64,000 nt of DNA from G965230615 sp965230615 (lineage in GTDB: Bacteria; Pseudomonadota; Gammaproteobacteria; HTCC5015): positions 682,001 to 746,000 of the forward strand of contig OZ246012.1 of the NCBI GenBank assembly GCA_965230615.1, written 5' to 3'. This document shows positions 1 to 8,240 of the stretch, in pieces; position 1 is the stretch's first letter; each line of letters starts with the position of its first letter. A model generated the notes under the pieces. It had not been told where the DNA came from. It saw only the letters and a list, made by a program, of their open reading frames with translations, and did no database searches. The translations under genes and the position numbers were made by a program.

Positions 1-163
1 TAGCCGCCTCTTCTGTCAGTAAACGGCTATAAGAGCGTTCTCGTAACGAGCCATAGAGTAATAAAATACGTGGCGCATGTTCGCTATTGTGGGTGTTATC
101 AAACAGTTTTGATAATTGAATTTTTTGTAAAACGTGTTGATCCGCGTTGGGTAAATCATTCAT
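1..163 (-). CDS. arsH: ArsH, NADPH-dependent FMN reductase (5' part only)
   Basis: Only the first 54 codons lie in the window; the gene runs off the left edge. The protein begins MNDLPNADQH and carries the motif LLLYGSLRERSYS around residues 38-50, the flavin-phosphate-binding loop characteristic of ArsH within the NADPH-dependent FMN reductase family. ArsH proteins are cytoplasmic flavoproteins that oxidise trivalent organoarsenicals and often sit in ars operons; whether other ars genes follow here cannot be seen. An AGGTAG Shine-Dalgarno sequence (172-177 on the opposite strand) supports the ATG at 161-163. It is divergent from the thioredoxin-like gene at 562. Confidence 0.85.
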   Translation of the reverse strand, partial: MNDLPNADQHVLQKIQLSKLFDNTHNSEHAPRILLLYGSLRERSYSRLLTEEAA

Positions 164-561
164 ATTTATTGCTACCTGATAGCCGATAAGGCAGAGATAT
201 GTTATTAGTGATCCACCCTATAGTGATAACTTGACTACGGCGCAGCATTTTATATTAAAAAAGCGCTGTGGATGGTCACGCCGTCTAGAGCAATCGATTA
301 TACTTAGGAAATGGTGATTTTTATAATAGCCATTCGTTACAGCTAATAAGCATAAGCATTAATTATACACACATTAGTTCCCTACCCTAAATAAGCATGG
401 CAAAATAAAGTACTATAAAGTATCAATGTAAAGTATTTCTCTATGCATTGGAAATTAAGGTGTTTTGCCAACTCCCTCAAGGCAAAGTTTTTTGCTATAG
501 TAAGGCCTATATTAGATAATTAAAACAGTCACTTAACGTTTCTTGTGTCTCATAATTTATT
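164..561. other. AT-rich divergent intergenic region
   Basis: This 398 bp stretch separates arsH (leftward) from the thioredoxin-like gene (rightward), so it should hold both promoters. It is AT-rich, with several short TAAAGTA/TATAAAG-like repeats around 405-440. I see no ORF with coding character, no clear ArsR-type operator and no terminator hairpin. Confidence 0.5.
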
Positions 562-1071
562 ATGAAAATACTACAGCGCAGCAGTCTTATCGTCGTACTT
601 ATTATTCTAGGTTTAGGCACTGCTGCGTATTTGTTATTCTCTTCTCCCCCTCTCGAAAAAACAGTCAAGACAATAGAACACCCTGTTAGTCACTTAAAAT
701 TCCGTCTAGTTGATTCGATTGCCGAATTGCAGCAGCAAATCCTGTTGGCTAAACGGCAACAGAACCCTTTGATGTTGGAGTTTCATACGCAAAACTGCAT
801 TTCATGTGAGCAACTGGAAAATGTTGTTTTAGCAACCCCTGATATTAAGCGGCTCCTTGATCAGTTTGTACTCGTTGAGGCAGATATTAGTTCTAATACA
901 GAACAGCACCAGGCACTTATGCGACTCTTTGAGGTCAACCATGCGCCAGCCATTATTTTCTTCTACCCCACAGGCATTGAAGCTCGTCATCACCGTGTCA
1001 TTGATCATGTTAGCCCCGAAGATTTTTTAAGCAATTTAAATGCGTTTATCGACGAGTTACCAAAAAAATAA
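562..1071 (+). CDS. Membrane-anchored thioredoxin-like protein (DsbD C-terminal domain type)
   Basis: A 169-residue protein with one N-terminal transmembrane helix (about residues 8-26) followed by a thioredoxin fold. The redox motif C79-I-S-C82 and the cis-proline P129 (HAPAI) are visible, and the pattern from FHTQNCISC onward resembles the periplasmic gamma domain of DsbD more than classical thioredoxin. This predicts a periplasm-facing disulfide reductase or thiol protein tethered to the inner membrane. It lies 159 bp upstream of the pilus gene cluster in the same direction, but whether it belongs to that system is unknown. No convincing Shine-Dalgarno precedes the ATG; the first in-frame ATG was chosen because the anchor helix starts straight after it. 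Confidence 0.75.
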   Translation: MKILQRSSLIVVLIILGLGTAAYLLFSSPPLEKTVKTIEHPVSHLKFRLVDSIAELQQQILLAKRQQNPLMLEFHTQNCISCEQLENVVLATPDIKRLLDQFVLVEADISSNTEQHQALMRLFEVNHAPAIIFFYPTGIEARHHRVIDHVSPEDFLSNLNAFIDELPKK

Positions 1072-1230
1072 ATTATTTTAATTTCAATAACTTACAGATA
1101 AAATATAAAGTAAAATATTATATAGCACTACCCAAGCCAGCCTAATAAGCACTGATCCTAGCTCAAGAAAGCTGCCTCCGCACCGATACCAATAATATGA
1201 CTATAGTTGAAACCTCGAGCGGAGAATTTT

Positions 1231-1809
1231 ATGAATAAGCAATTAGGGTTCACATTAATGGAAATGATTGGTGTGATGGCAGTGATCGCCATTTTGGCAT
1301 CTATTGCGACCCCGACTATTATAGATGCTGTCAGGAACGCCAAGATTTCAGCATTTGTTGAAGATATAAGCTCTATCCGTACTGCTGTTGCCTCTTTTTA
1401 TGAAGATACGGGTAACTTTCCAGTGCATGTCCCCACCAATGCCAACCAAAATCAAAAGCAACTGATGCGTAATACTGCAAACCCAATGTCAGGCTGGGAC
1501 GGCCCTTACCTGGAAAAAGATCTACAAAACCCTTTCTCAGCCGGTTCTTATCGCGGTGTATTATCAACAACGAATGCTAACTATCAATTTGATCTAGATG
1601 GTGATGGTAATGTTGATACTAGCGGTGTCTCTGTGATTCGCATTGATCAAGTATCAAATGAAGAAGCTCGTAGAATCAGCGATATCCTGGATAACGATGG
1701 TGATGTTACTACAGGCAGTAATGCCTGGAATGCAGGTGGCCGAGTCAAACGTTATGGCGTGAATAGCAATCACGCTCATATCTTACTGGTGTATTTGAGT
1801 AAAAACTAA
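1231..1809 (+). CDS. Type IV pilin/GspG-like pseudopilin with EF-hand-like loop
   Basis: A 192-residue prepilin. The leader MNKQLG is followed by FTLME, so cleavage by a prepilin peptidase is expected between G6 and F7, with glutamate at mature position +5 and a hydrophobic helix to about residue 30. The motif GWDGPYL (88-94) is typical of GspG-like pseudopilins. Two acidic loops, D121-L-D-G-D-G-N-V-D129 and D154-N-D-G-D158, look like calcium-binding sites. The start at 1231 is preferred over the upstream ATG at 1207 because it has a GGAG Shine-Dalgarno (1220-1224) and gives a normal short leader. It opens the nine-gene pilus cluster and is probably its main or tip pilin. No cysteines are seen. 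Confidence 0.85.
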   Translation: MNKQLGFTLMEMIGVMAVIAILASIATPTIIDAVRNAKISAFVEDISSIRTAVASFYEDTGNFPVHVPTNANQNQKQLMRNTANPMSGWDGPYLEKDLQNPFSAGSYRGVLSTTNANYQFDLDGDGNVDTSGVSVIRIDQVSNEEARRISDILDNDGDVTTGSNAWNAGGRVKRYGVNSNHAHILLVYLSKN

Positions 1810-1827
1810 CACTCTGAGGTAAAGAAT

Positions 1828-3537
1828 GTGTCCTCAAATGCCAATGCTGTCGCTTCCCCCATTCCTCCTCCTAGTTCTAGCCCAAAAAAGCGCTTGGGAG
1901 ACCGGCTCCTGGAAGCCGGTCTTCTCAGCGATGCACAACTCGACCTTGCACTAAGGGAGCAAAAACGCCAGGGAAAATTACTTGGTGAGGTCTTAACAGA
2001 GCTCGGCTTTGTTGCGCCTGAAATTATCACAGACTTTATTGCCAGCGAAGCAAAAACTGAAGTTATCGATGTTTTACATGCCGTTGTTGATGATGATGTA
2101 CTTAACATGGTCGACTTTGAGACCGCCAGGCAATTTCGGGTACTACCATTGCACATGGAAGACAGCATTATTACGGTAGCATTGGCTGACGCTTATAATG
2201 TTATTGCCATCGATCATATAGAAAAACTAACGGGCTGCACTGTTCAGGTAGTAACGGCACCTGAGTCAAACATTGTCGAAGCGATCACTAAACACTATGC
2301 CCAGGGACGATCGATAAATGACACTATTGACCTGATCATGAGTGATGGCTTATTACCTGAAGAAGGTGATGCCGCCAGTGAATCTCCCATGATACGTTTG
2401 GTTGATCAAATTATTGCTTTAGGTATCAAGCAAAAAGCCACAGATATTCATATCGAACCAGATGAGAAAATACTACGTATCAGACAGCGTGTTGATGGCG
2501 TACTACGCCAGGAAGTATTGATCCCCAAATCTTTACAAGCAGCACTTATTGCCCGTATTAAATTAATCTCCGGCTTAAATATTACAGAGAAGCGTATACC
2601 ACAGGATGGACGGATTAATTTTCTCTATGGCCAAACAGAGGTTGACTTAAGGGTATCAACATTACCAACCAATCATGGAGAAAGCGTTGTACTGCGCGTA
2701 CTGGACACAGGCGGCATAAATTTAGAGTTAAATGAACTGGGCTTTAGCACAAATGATAAACAGCGCTTTAGTAACATTATAGAGCAGCCCTATGGCATGG
2801 TACTGGTTACAGGCCCTACAGGCAGCGGTAAAACAACAACGCTATACGCTGCGCTTTCGCAAGTAGATGCGGAACAACGCAGTATATTTACGCTAGAAGA
2901 CCCCATTGAATACTCCTTGGGTATGATAAGACAAACGCAAGTACGTTCTGATGTTGGTATGGATTTTTCAGCTGGCCTAAGAGCTTTATTACGTCAAGAC
3001 CCAGATGTTATTCTTATTGGTGAGATACGCGATAAAGAAACCGCTCAATTAGCGACCCGTGCAGCACTCACTGGCCACCTTGTTTTATCTACATTACATA
3101 CTAATACCGCCGTTGGTGTTATACCAAGACTGGTTGATATGGGCGTTGAGCCTTATTTGCTCCCGCCAGCACTATCTGCGGCTATAGGCCAACGTCTTGT
3201 AAGAAGAATTTGTGAGCACTGCAAGCGACCTATACAAAATTCTGCAGAGTTATTTGAGCGCTTGCAATTACAAGAATATGCAAGTGATTCAGCTGAGCTT
3301 TGGAAAGGCGATGGTTGTGAAAAATGCAATCATAGTGGTTACGCTGGCCGCCAGGCGATTTATGAAATAATGCTGGTCAATGATGCTTTCCATGATGCGA
3401 TCATTGATGGTGCGCATGCTATTGAGTTACAACGTCTAGCTAAGCAAGGTGGCATGCAAACTATGCTAGAAGATGGTATTCATAAAGCTCAGCAAGGCAT
3501 TACCACTTTAGAAGAAGTAATAAGAGTAGTCCGCTAA
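1828..3537 (+). CDS. GspE/PilB/MshE-family pilus assembly ATPase with MshEN c-di-GMP domain
   Basis: A 569-residue hexameric secretion ATPase that powers pilus or pseudopilus extension at the cytoplasmic face. Residues 21-75 form a T2SSE_N/MshEN domain with two tandem motifs starting R22-L-G and L52-G, the arrangement that binds c-di-GMP in MshE. Walker A is GPTGSGKT at 329-336, the Walker B/Asp-box region is DPDVILIGEIRD, and a four-cysteine zinc site is formed by C462, C465, C497 and C500. The start is GTG with GAGGT (1815-1819) upstream; the ATG two bases earlier is in another frame. The gene ends in a TAATG overlap with the platform gene. MshE is the closest named relative by domain layout, but PilB/GspE remain alternatives. 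Confidence 0.9.
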   Translation: MSSNANAVASPIPPPSSSPKKRLGDRLLEAGLLSDAQLDLALREQKRQGKLLGEVLTELGFVAPEIITDFIASEAKTEVIDVLHAVVDDDVLNMVDFETARQFRVLPLHMEDSIITVALADAYNVIAIDHIEKLTGCTVQVVTAPESNIVEAITKHYAQGRSINDTIDLIMSDGLLPEEGDAASESPMIRLVDQIIALGIKQKATDIHIEPDEKILRIRQRVDGVLRQEVLIPKSLQAALIARIKLISGLNITEKRIPQDGRINFLYGQTEVDLRVSTLPTNHGESVVLRVLDTGGINLELNELGFSTNDKQRFSNIIEQPYGMVLVTGPTGSGKTTTLYAALSQVDAEQRSIFTLEDPIEYSLGMIRQTQVRSDVGMDFSAGLRALLRQDPDVILIGEIRDKETAQLATRAALTGHLVLSTLHTNTAVGVIPRLVDMGVEPYLLPPALSAAIGQRLVRRICEHCKRPIQNSAELFERLQLQEYASDSAELWKGDGCEKCNHSGYAGRQAIYEIMLVNDAFHDAIIDGAHAIELQRLAKQGGMQTMLEDGIHKAQQGITTLEEVIRVVR

Positions 3538-4727
3538 TGCCTGAGTTTTCTTATCATGCTGTTGACCGCTCCGGGCAAGCTATGCACGGCGTCATGTCGG
3601 CTGATGACGAATGGAAGTTAGAAGAAAAGCTGCAAGATATTGGTTACTGGTTAATAGAGGCCAAAGTACAAAGCAAGCGAAAAAAAAACTCGCGAGCTCG
3701 TGTTTCCAGGCGAGAACTAATCGATTTCTTTAACGGCATGTCAGCATTATTAGCTGCAGGTGTAACAGCGGCAGATGCGTTAAAAGCGATGGTTGAGGAA
3801 ACAACCAACGAATCTTTTAAGCATATCCTTGAAGATATTGAGCTTAATGTTCAGTCTGGCAGCAGTATTTATGACTCAATGTCGAAATATTCGCATGTCT
3901 TTAGCGAGCAAGTATGTAATCTGGTACATGCTGGCGAGTACAGTGGGAATTTATCCATTACTTTTACTGATCTAAGCCACCACCTTGAATGGCTGGATAG
4001 ACTAATCGCTGATATTAAGCAGGCAACTATTTATCCTGCCATGGTTTTATTAGCGGTTGCGGGCTTGATTACTTTGCTACTCACATTTGTTGTACCTAAA
4101 TTCACTGCTATTTTCGCCAGTGCAGGCCTGGCTTTACCCGCATTAACTCAAGCGGTCGTGACACTAGGTGATTACTGGTGGTTAGTGCTTATTACTACCA
4201 TCTGTATAGCTGTCAGTGTACGCATTACAGCGATTTATTATAAGCCGATGCAGTTATTTATCGATAAATTAAAAATGGACATACCTATCTTTGGACCTGT
4301 AAATCGCATGCTGGTGATGTCACGCTTTGTACATAACTTGAGCCTAATGGTTAAATCAGGTGTACCTATCATAGAAGCACTCCATCTCTGCCGTGGACTT
4401 GTGGCTAATTTAGTGATGGAGAATGCGGTGCGAGATGCAGAAATTGCTGTAAACGAAGGGCGTAAAATTAGTGATGCCTTACGAGCTCACCCCATTGTAT
4501 CGCCATTAGTACTGAGAATGATGGTGGTTGGTGAGGAAACTGGCAATCTTGATGAAGCACTCAAACATGTTTCCGAACGTTTCGACCAAGAAATCCCTCG
4601 ACGCATTAAGCGTGCTTTCGGTGTTTTAGAACCGACAATTATTTTGTTTATTGTTGCTATCGTTGGTCTGGTAGCTGGAGCAGTATTTATGCCGATGTTT
4701 AGCCTAATGTCAGGTTTGGGGCAATAG
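3537..4727 (+). CDS. GspF/PilC/MshG-family inner-membrane platform protein
   Basis: A 396-residue polytopic protein with two repeated GspF domains (about residues 55-180 and 255-380). Membrane segments lie near 165-190, 210-230 and 365-390. In type IV pilus and type II secretion systems this protein sits under the growing fibre and transmits the rotation of the ATPase to the pilins. Motifs such as LLAAGV and GNLDEAL (second repeat, before the last helix) are typical. It overlaps the ATPase stop by one base and is followed two bases later by the second pilin, so the genes are very probably translated from one mRNA. Length is normal for the family. Confidence 0.93.
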   Translation: MPEFSYHAVDRSGQAMHGVMSADDEWKLEEKLQDIGYWLIEAKVQSKRKKNSRARVSRRELIDFFNGMSALLAAGVTAADALKAMVEETTNESFKHILEDIELNVQSGSSIYDSMSKYSHVFSEQVCNLVHAGEYSGNLSITFTDLSHHLEWLDRLIADIKQATIYPAMVLLAVAGLITLLLTFVVPKFTAIFASAGLALPALTQAVVTLGDYWWLVLITTICIAVSVRITAIYYKPMQLFIDKLKMDIPIFGPVNRMLVMSRFVHNLSLMVKSGVPIIEALHLCRGLVANLVMENAVRDAEIAVNEGRKISDALRAHPIVSPLVLRMMVVGEETGNLDEALKHVSERFDQEIPRRIKRAFGVLEPTIILFIVAIVGLVAGAVFMPMFSLMSGLGQ

Positions 4728-4729
4728 TT

Positions 4730-5527
4730 ATGTCAATAAAGAAAAAAGCCTTAGGCTTTACCCTGATGGAAATGATTGGTGTAATGGCTGTTGTATCCAT
4801 TCTTGCCGCTACGCTTGCACCGACTATTTTCAAAACAATAGACAAAGCCTTTGGCGATGCTGAAACAAACAATATAAACTTATTGGGTGAGGCGTTACAG
4901 CAATCTATTTTAGATAACCAGCAAATCCCAAATCAAAATATTAATAATTGGGTAGCCGCAATTGCAGCTTATAGCGATTTGGCAAATAATGATATTGAGT
5001 TTAATGCCAGAGGCTACCGACGACGCTTGTATGTGGACCCGCGATTTTTTACTAACAGTGATAGCGTCTTTCCAGGTTATACACAAAATACAGGTTTAAC
5101 ACAGGCACCTTTTTCTCCACGCTTAATGCTTGTTTCCGATTTAACACGAAATTCACCTGCGCCGCCAACAACGAATGTAGACTTCGACGATATCTGGAAT
5201 CAGAATCCTGGTGCTGGTGTAGTTGAGGGTGATGAGGTAAAGATTAAACGTCTACACTTAGCGGGCTTTTTTCATCGCTTAATTCTTGTTAACGCCAATA
5301 CACAGCAAGCTGCTTACAGCCTAGAGGGTGCGGCGAACAACCCTGTGCCGCAGGCAGTAGGTGCGGTAGATGGTAGCTTAACGGTCTATGTTATAGAGAA
5401 CACACAGATTAATTTATTTGCGAACCCCTTCCCTACCGGCGCATTGAATACTGTTTCTATGGTTAACGCTGATAGTTCGTATCGCTTTGATACTAACGGC
5501 AGTAATTGGCTCTGGAAGTCACAGTGA
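4730..5527 (+). CDS. Second type IV pilin-like protein of the cluster
   Basis: A 265-residue prepilin with leader MSIKKKALG and mature start FTLME. The first 20 residues after cleavage (MEMIGVMAV, then an ILA and PTI pattern) nearly duplicate the pilin at 1231, so both probably enter the same fibre. The C-terminal part (about residues 40-265) is long for a pseudopilin and I recognise no domain in it; it is rich in Asn, Ala and Pro and lacks the acidic EF-hand-like loops of the first pilin. The size suggests a minor or tip pilin. It starts two bases after the platform gene and ends just before the PilM/PilN-like gene. Confidence 0.8.
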   Translation: MSIKKKALGFTLMEMIGVMAVVSILAATLAPTIFKTIDKAFGDAETNNINLLGEALQQSILDNQQIPNQNINNWVAAIAAYSDLANNDIEFNARGYRRRLYVDPRFFTNSDSVFPGYTQNTGLTQAPFSPRLMLVSDLTRNSPAPPTTNVDFDDIWNQNPGAGVVEGDEVKIKRLHLAGFFHRLILVNANTQQAAYSLEGAANNPVPQAVGAVDGSLTVYVIENTQINLFANPFPTGALNTVSMVNADSSYRFDTNGSNWLWKSQ

Positions 5528-5537
5528 GATAATAAAA

Positions 5538-6929
5538 ATGCAAAATACTGATTATGGCATAGAATGGGCTTATGGCGAATTTCGTATAGCGAAGTTTAAT
5601 AGTAAAAACGAATGTGTAGAAGCCTGGTTTGCACCTTATGAGGTTAATGACCTGAGTGATTTAAGTCGGGCAATGTATGATGCCAGTAAAAATATTGACA
5701 TCAGTCGCGGAGGCACTTTGGCTATAGCTTATGAAGATGATAAGCATACACATGAGTTTCTCGAAGTACCTGATCTACCCAAGCGAGATCTAGAAAAATA
5801 TCTACTACGCCGCATTGAAAAAGACAAGCCTTTCGAAGGTGAAGCGGCTTCATGTTATCACCCCGTTTTACGTAACTCTGACAATAAAGGTGTTTTGCTA
5901 CATTTAATGCCCAAAAGTATTGTCGATGCTGTAATAAGAATATGTGAAGAGTATTATTTAACACCTAAACGGCTCGTGCCACTAACAGAAATCATGTCGG
6001 AGCATGTGCCTAAATTAAATGCTAATGCTAGTGACATATTACTTGTTGTTGCACTATTCAATCGACGTGCACAATTATTGGTATCTCATGGCAATGGTGA
6101 AATACTATTTGTACGTGAATTAGTTTATTCATGGCAACATGATAAAACCGAACGTTTAGTCATCGAAATAAATCGTACCATTGGTTATATCAAACAGCGT
6201 ATAGGCCCACGCTTGGAAAACGTCTGGATAATGGGTGAATATGCGCCTGAGATTATCGAAGAGTTTAAAACAAGATTAAATGCACCTGTTGAATTAGATA
6301 GTTCTGCAATCGATATGACTTTTTGGACACAAGAAGTTGCTAACCTACCGCAACGGTTGAGCAGCAACTTTATTCCAGTATTAGCCCGGCGGTCTATCAC
6401 TCGAAAATCTGTTATGCGCACGGCTGTTTTAGGTGTCAGCAGCCTTGTCACGGTTGCAGTTCTTGCAACTGTGATTATTGAAATGATTATCGCCAAGCAC
6501 GGCATCAATAATTATACCGTACAACAAGAAATTGCAAGAGTTAATCAGGAAATAAATCAGCTAAGCAATAACCTGGAAAAAATTGAGATTGAACGACAAC
6601 GTTTAAATCACTTAAGCACAGATGCTTTTAATTTGCCGGCTGTTTTTTTAAGTCATTTAGGCAATATGGTACCTGACGGTATTACATTAACTCAGGTTAA
6701 TATTGATCGTAGCCATGAATATTGGGAAATAATTATCGCTGGCACTTCAGAATTACGTTTAAATGAATTACCAGTCATACTCACTCAACTTGAAAATCAA
6801 TTGGTAACATCTCCCTGGAATGCGAGTATTACCCAACCCTGGCAAAAAACCTGGATGAAGCAATTGCGCAGTGGCGGTGCAACCAGCCAAGCAGGACTGG
6901 GCTTCGAAATAAAAGGTCATTTAAAATGA
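5538..6929 (+). CDS. PilM/PilN-like (GspL/MshI-type) assembly protein
   Basis: A 463-residue bitopic protein. The N-terminal 290 residues resemble the FtsA/actin-like cytoplasmic domain of PilM/GspL/MshI. A single membrane helix follows (about residues 298-316, AVLGVSSLVTVAVLA), then a coiled coil (325-365) and a PilN-like periplasmic domain containing GNMVPDGITLTQV. It therefore looks like PilM and PilN fused, as in GspL or MshI. Such proteins couple the ATPase to the periplasmic alignment complex. The ATG at 5538 lies ten bases after the previous stop; an in-frame ATG at 5487 inside the second pilin is rejected because it would add a non-homologous leader. It ends in an ATGA overlap with the next gene. 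Confidence 0.78.
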   Translation: MQNTDYGIEWAYGEFRIAKFNSKNECVEAWFAPYEVNDLSDLSRAMYDASKNIDISRGGTLAIAYEDDKHTHEFLEVPDLPKRDLEKYLLRRIEKDKPFEGEAASCYHPVLRNSDNKGVLLHLMPKSIVDAVIRICEEYYLTPKRLVPLTEIMSEHVPKLNANASDILLVVALFNRRAQLLVSHGNGEILFVRELVYSWQHDKTERLVIEINRTIGYIKQRIGPRLENVWIMGEYAPEIIEEFKTRLNAPVELDSSAIDMTFWTQEVANLPQRLSSNFIPVLARRSITRKSVMRTAVLGVSSLVTVAVLATVIIEMIIAKHGINNYTVQQEIARVNQEINQLSNNLEKIEIERQRLNHLSTDAFNLPAVFLSHLGNMVPDGITLTQVNIDRSHEYWEIIIAGTSELRLNELPVILTQLENQLVTSPWNASITQPWQKTWMKQLRSGGATSQAGLGFEIKGHLK

Positions 6930-7747
6930 TTGAGTCTAAACCAGAGGCTAGCTCGCCTGAAGCTCGACCAGATGATATGCCAGACTTAGATCTTGAGCTG
7001 CCTCAAGATAGTGGGTTGAATACAGCCTATACCATGCAGATGGAAGCAATAGAAAAACCCGTTGAACGTCGTCGTAATAGAAGGCCTGATAAACGCGGCA
7101 GTAGCAGGTTTAGGTCTATTTTTCGTAGTCAGACTGATCATATAGTTAGCAAAGTTGGTTCAGGCTGGCTTGGCTTAACAGCCCTTGTACTCTCTGCATT
7201 ACTTGCTGTTGCATTACTTGTCTGGAGTGTTGGCTATCGCGTTAAAGTGTTAGATACCAACATGACTCTCGCCATTGAGCATACACAACGAGAAGCGGAA
7301 AGAGACCGCCTTTTGGAAAAGTGGTCTCAGTATGACCTCAAAGAAATACAACAACATGTTAGCAATGCCGAAAATAAAGTTTTCACTGATTATGCAACCC
7401 TTGCATTTTGGTTGAATAGGCAGGCGGTTGCGGCTGAGCAACTAAGTCTTAATTTACGCTATACCATGGGTGATGCATCTCCTTCCAATATGCAAAGTGT
7501 GGCTGAAATCACGATAGATATTCATATTACCGCGAAAAAAGCCGTTGCCAGGCAGTCTTATTTACGAACGTTGGAGTTTATTCGCTCCATGATTGATGAT
7601 CGTTGGCATCTTGAAATTGCCAGCGCCAAGATGAACAGTGCAGGTAAAGGTGTTAGCAGCATGAGCGCCGTATTGCATGTTTGGGTACATGATGAGCATA
7701 TAAACAACAATAAACAGAGTGATTTGGCAGATGAAAGCACTATTTAA
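6926..7747 (+). CDS. PilO/MshJ-like bitopic assembly protein
   Basis: A 273-residue protein with an 80-residue cytoplasmic tail (basic stretch around 47-67), one membrane helix (81-103) and a coiled-coil start (105-135) followed by a small alpha/beta periplasmic domain. The position right after the PilM/PilN-like gene and before a PilP-like gene, together with this topology, points to the PilO/GspM/MshJ role: forming a heterodimer with the PilN domain to align the system through the inner membrane. Sequence similarity is weak, so the assignment rests mainly on topology and order. It overlaps its upstream neighbour by four bases. Confidence 0.6.
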   Translation: MIESKPEASSPEARPDDMPDLDLELPQDSGLNTAYTMQMEAIEKPVERRRNRRPDKRGSSRFRSIFRSQTDHIVSKVGSGWLGLTALVLSALLAVALLVWSVGYRVKVLDTNMTLAIEHTQREAERDRLLEKWSQYDLKEIQQHVSNAENKVFTDYATLAFWLNRQAVAAEQLSLNLRYTMGDASPSNMQSVAEITIDIHITAKKAVARQSYLRTLEFIRSMIDDRWHLEIASAKMNSAGKGVSSMSAVLHVWVHDEHINNNKQSDLADESTI

Positions 7748-8240
7748 TAATGCATGGTTTATTATTGGTTTAGGGGTATTTGGCTTAATATTCTCAGCCC
7801 GAAGTCTTTTAGCTCCCTTAATAGGGAGTGGCGAAAACTTTGATGATGTTGATGTTACTGACTGGCAAAGTGAACCCTCTGTTACAGAAGAGAGCATTAT
7901 TGGCAATACCGCTCTGGTTGCCGTGGATACCAGTCAGCTATTCTGGAACCCCCACCCACGTCGCGATCCATTTAGCCCCAATATATACATCAAAAAACAA
8001 GAACTTAGTCAGCTTAAGGGTCAAGCAAATACAAAATTGGGCGATATAAGCTTTAGGCGCCCAGAGTTATCGGCCGTTGTGGCTGGCGAAACGTCCAGAT
8101 TTGCTGTGCTTGATGGCCAAATAGTCAAGGAAGGCGACTATATTAGCGGATATCAAATAAAAGGAATTTTACGAGATGGTGTATGGATACAAAATGCTCA
8201 AGGAGCATATAAACTGGGTTTATCGGAGTTAAGTCACTGA
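7731..8240 (+). CDS. PilP/GspC/MshK-like periplasmic linker protein
   Basis: A 169-residue protein with an N-terminal membrane anchor (about residues 7-26) and a periplasmic part that carries PRRDPFSPN (77-85), the RDPF motif that precedes the beta domain in PilP/GspC-like proteins. The end (DGQIVKEGDYISGYQI) looks like the homology region that docks on the secretin. It probably links the inner-membrane complex to the outer-membrane secretin. The ATG at 7731, which overlaps the previous gene by 17 bases, is preferred to a GTG at 7719. It shares a TGATG overlap with the secretin gene. Confidence 0.65.
   Translation: MKALFNNAWFIIGLGVFGLIFSARSLLAPLIGSGENFDDVDVTDWQSEPSVTEESIIGNTALVAVDTSQLFWNPHPRRDPFSPNIYIKKQELSQLKGQANTKLGDISFRRPELSAVVAGETSRFAVLDGQIVKEGDYISGYQIKGILRDGVWIQNAQGAYKLGLSELSH

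Noticed and set aside
7562..7906. 114-codon minus-strand frame inside the PilO/PilP-like genes
   Set aside because: It is antisense to genes supported by order, overlaps and motifs, and its own sequence has no domain or start signal.
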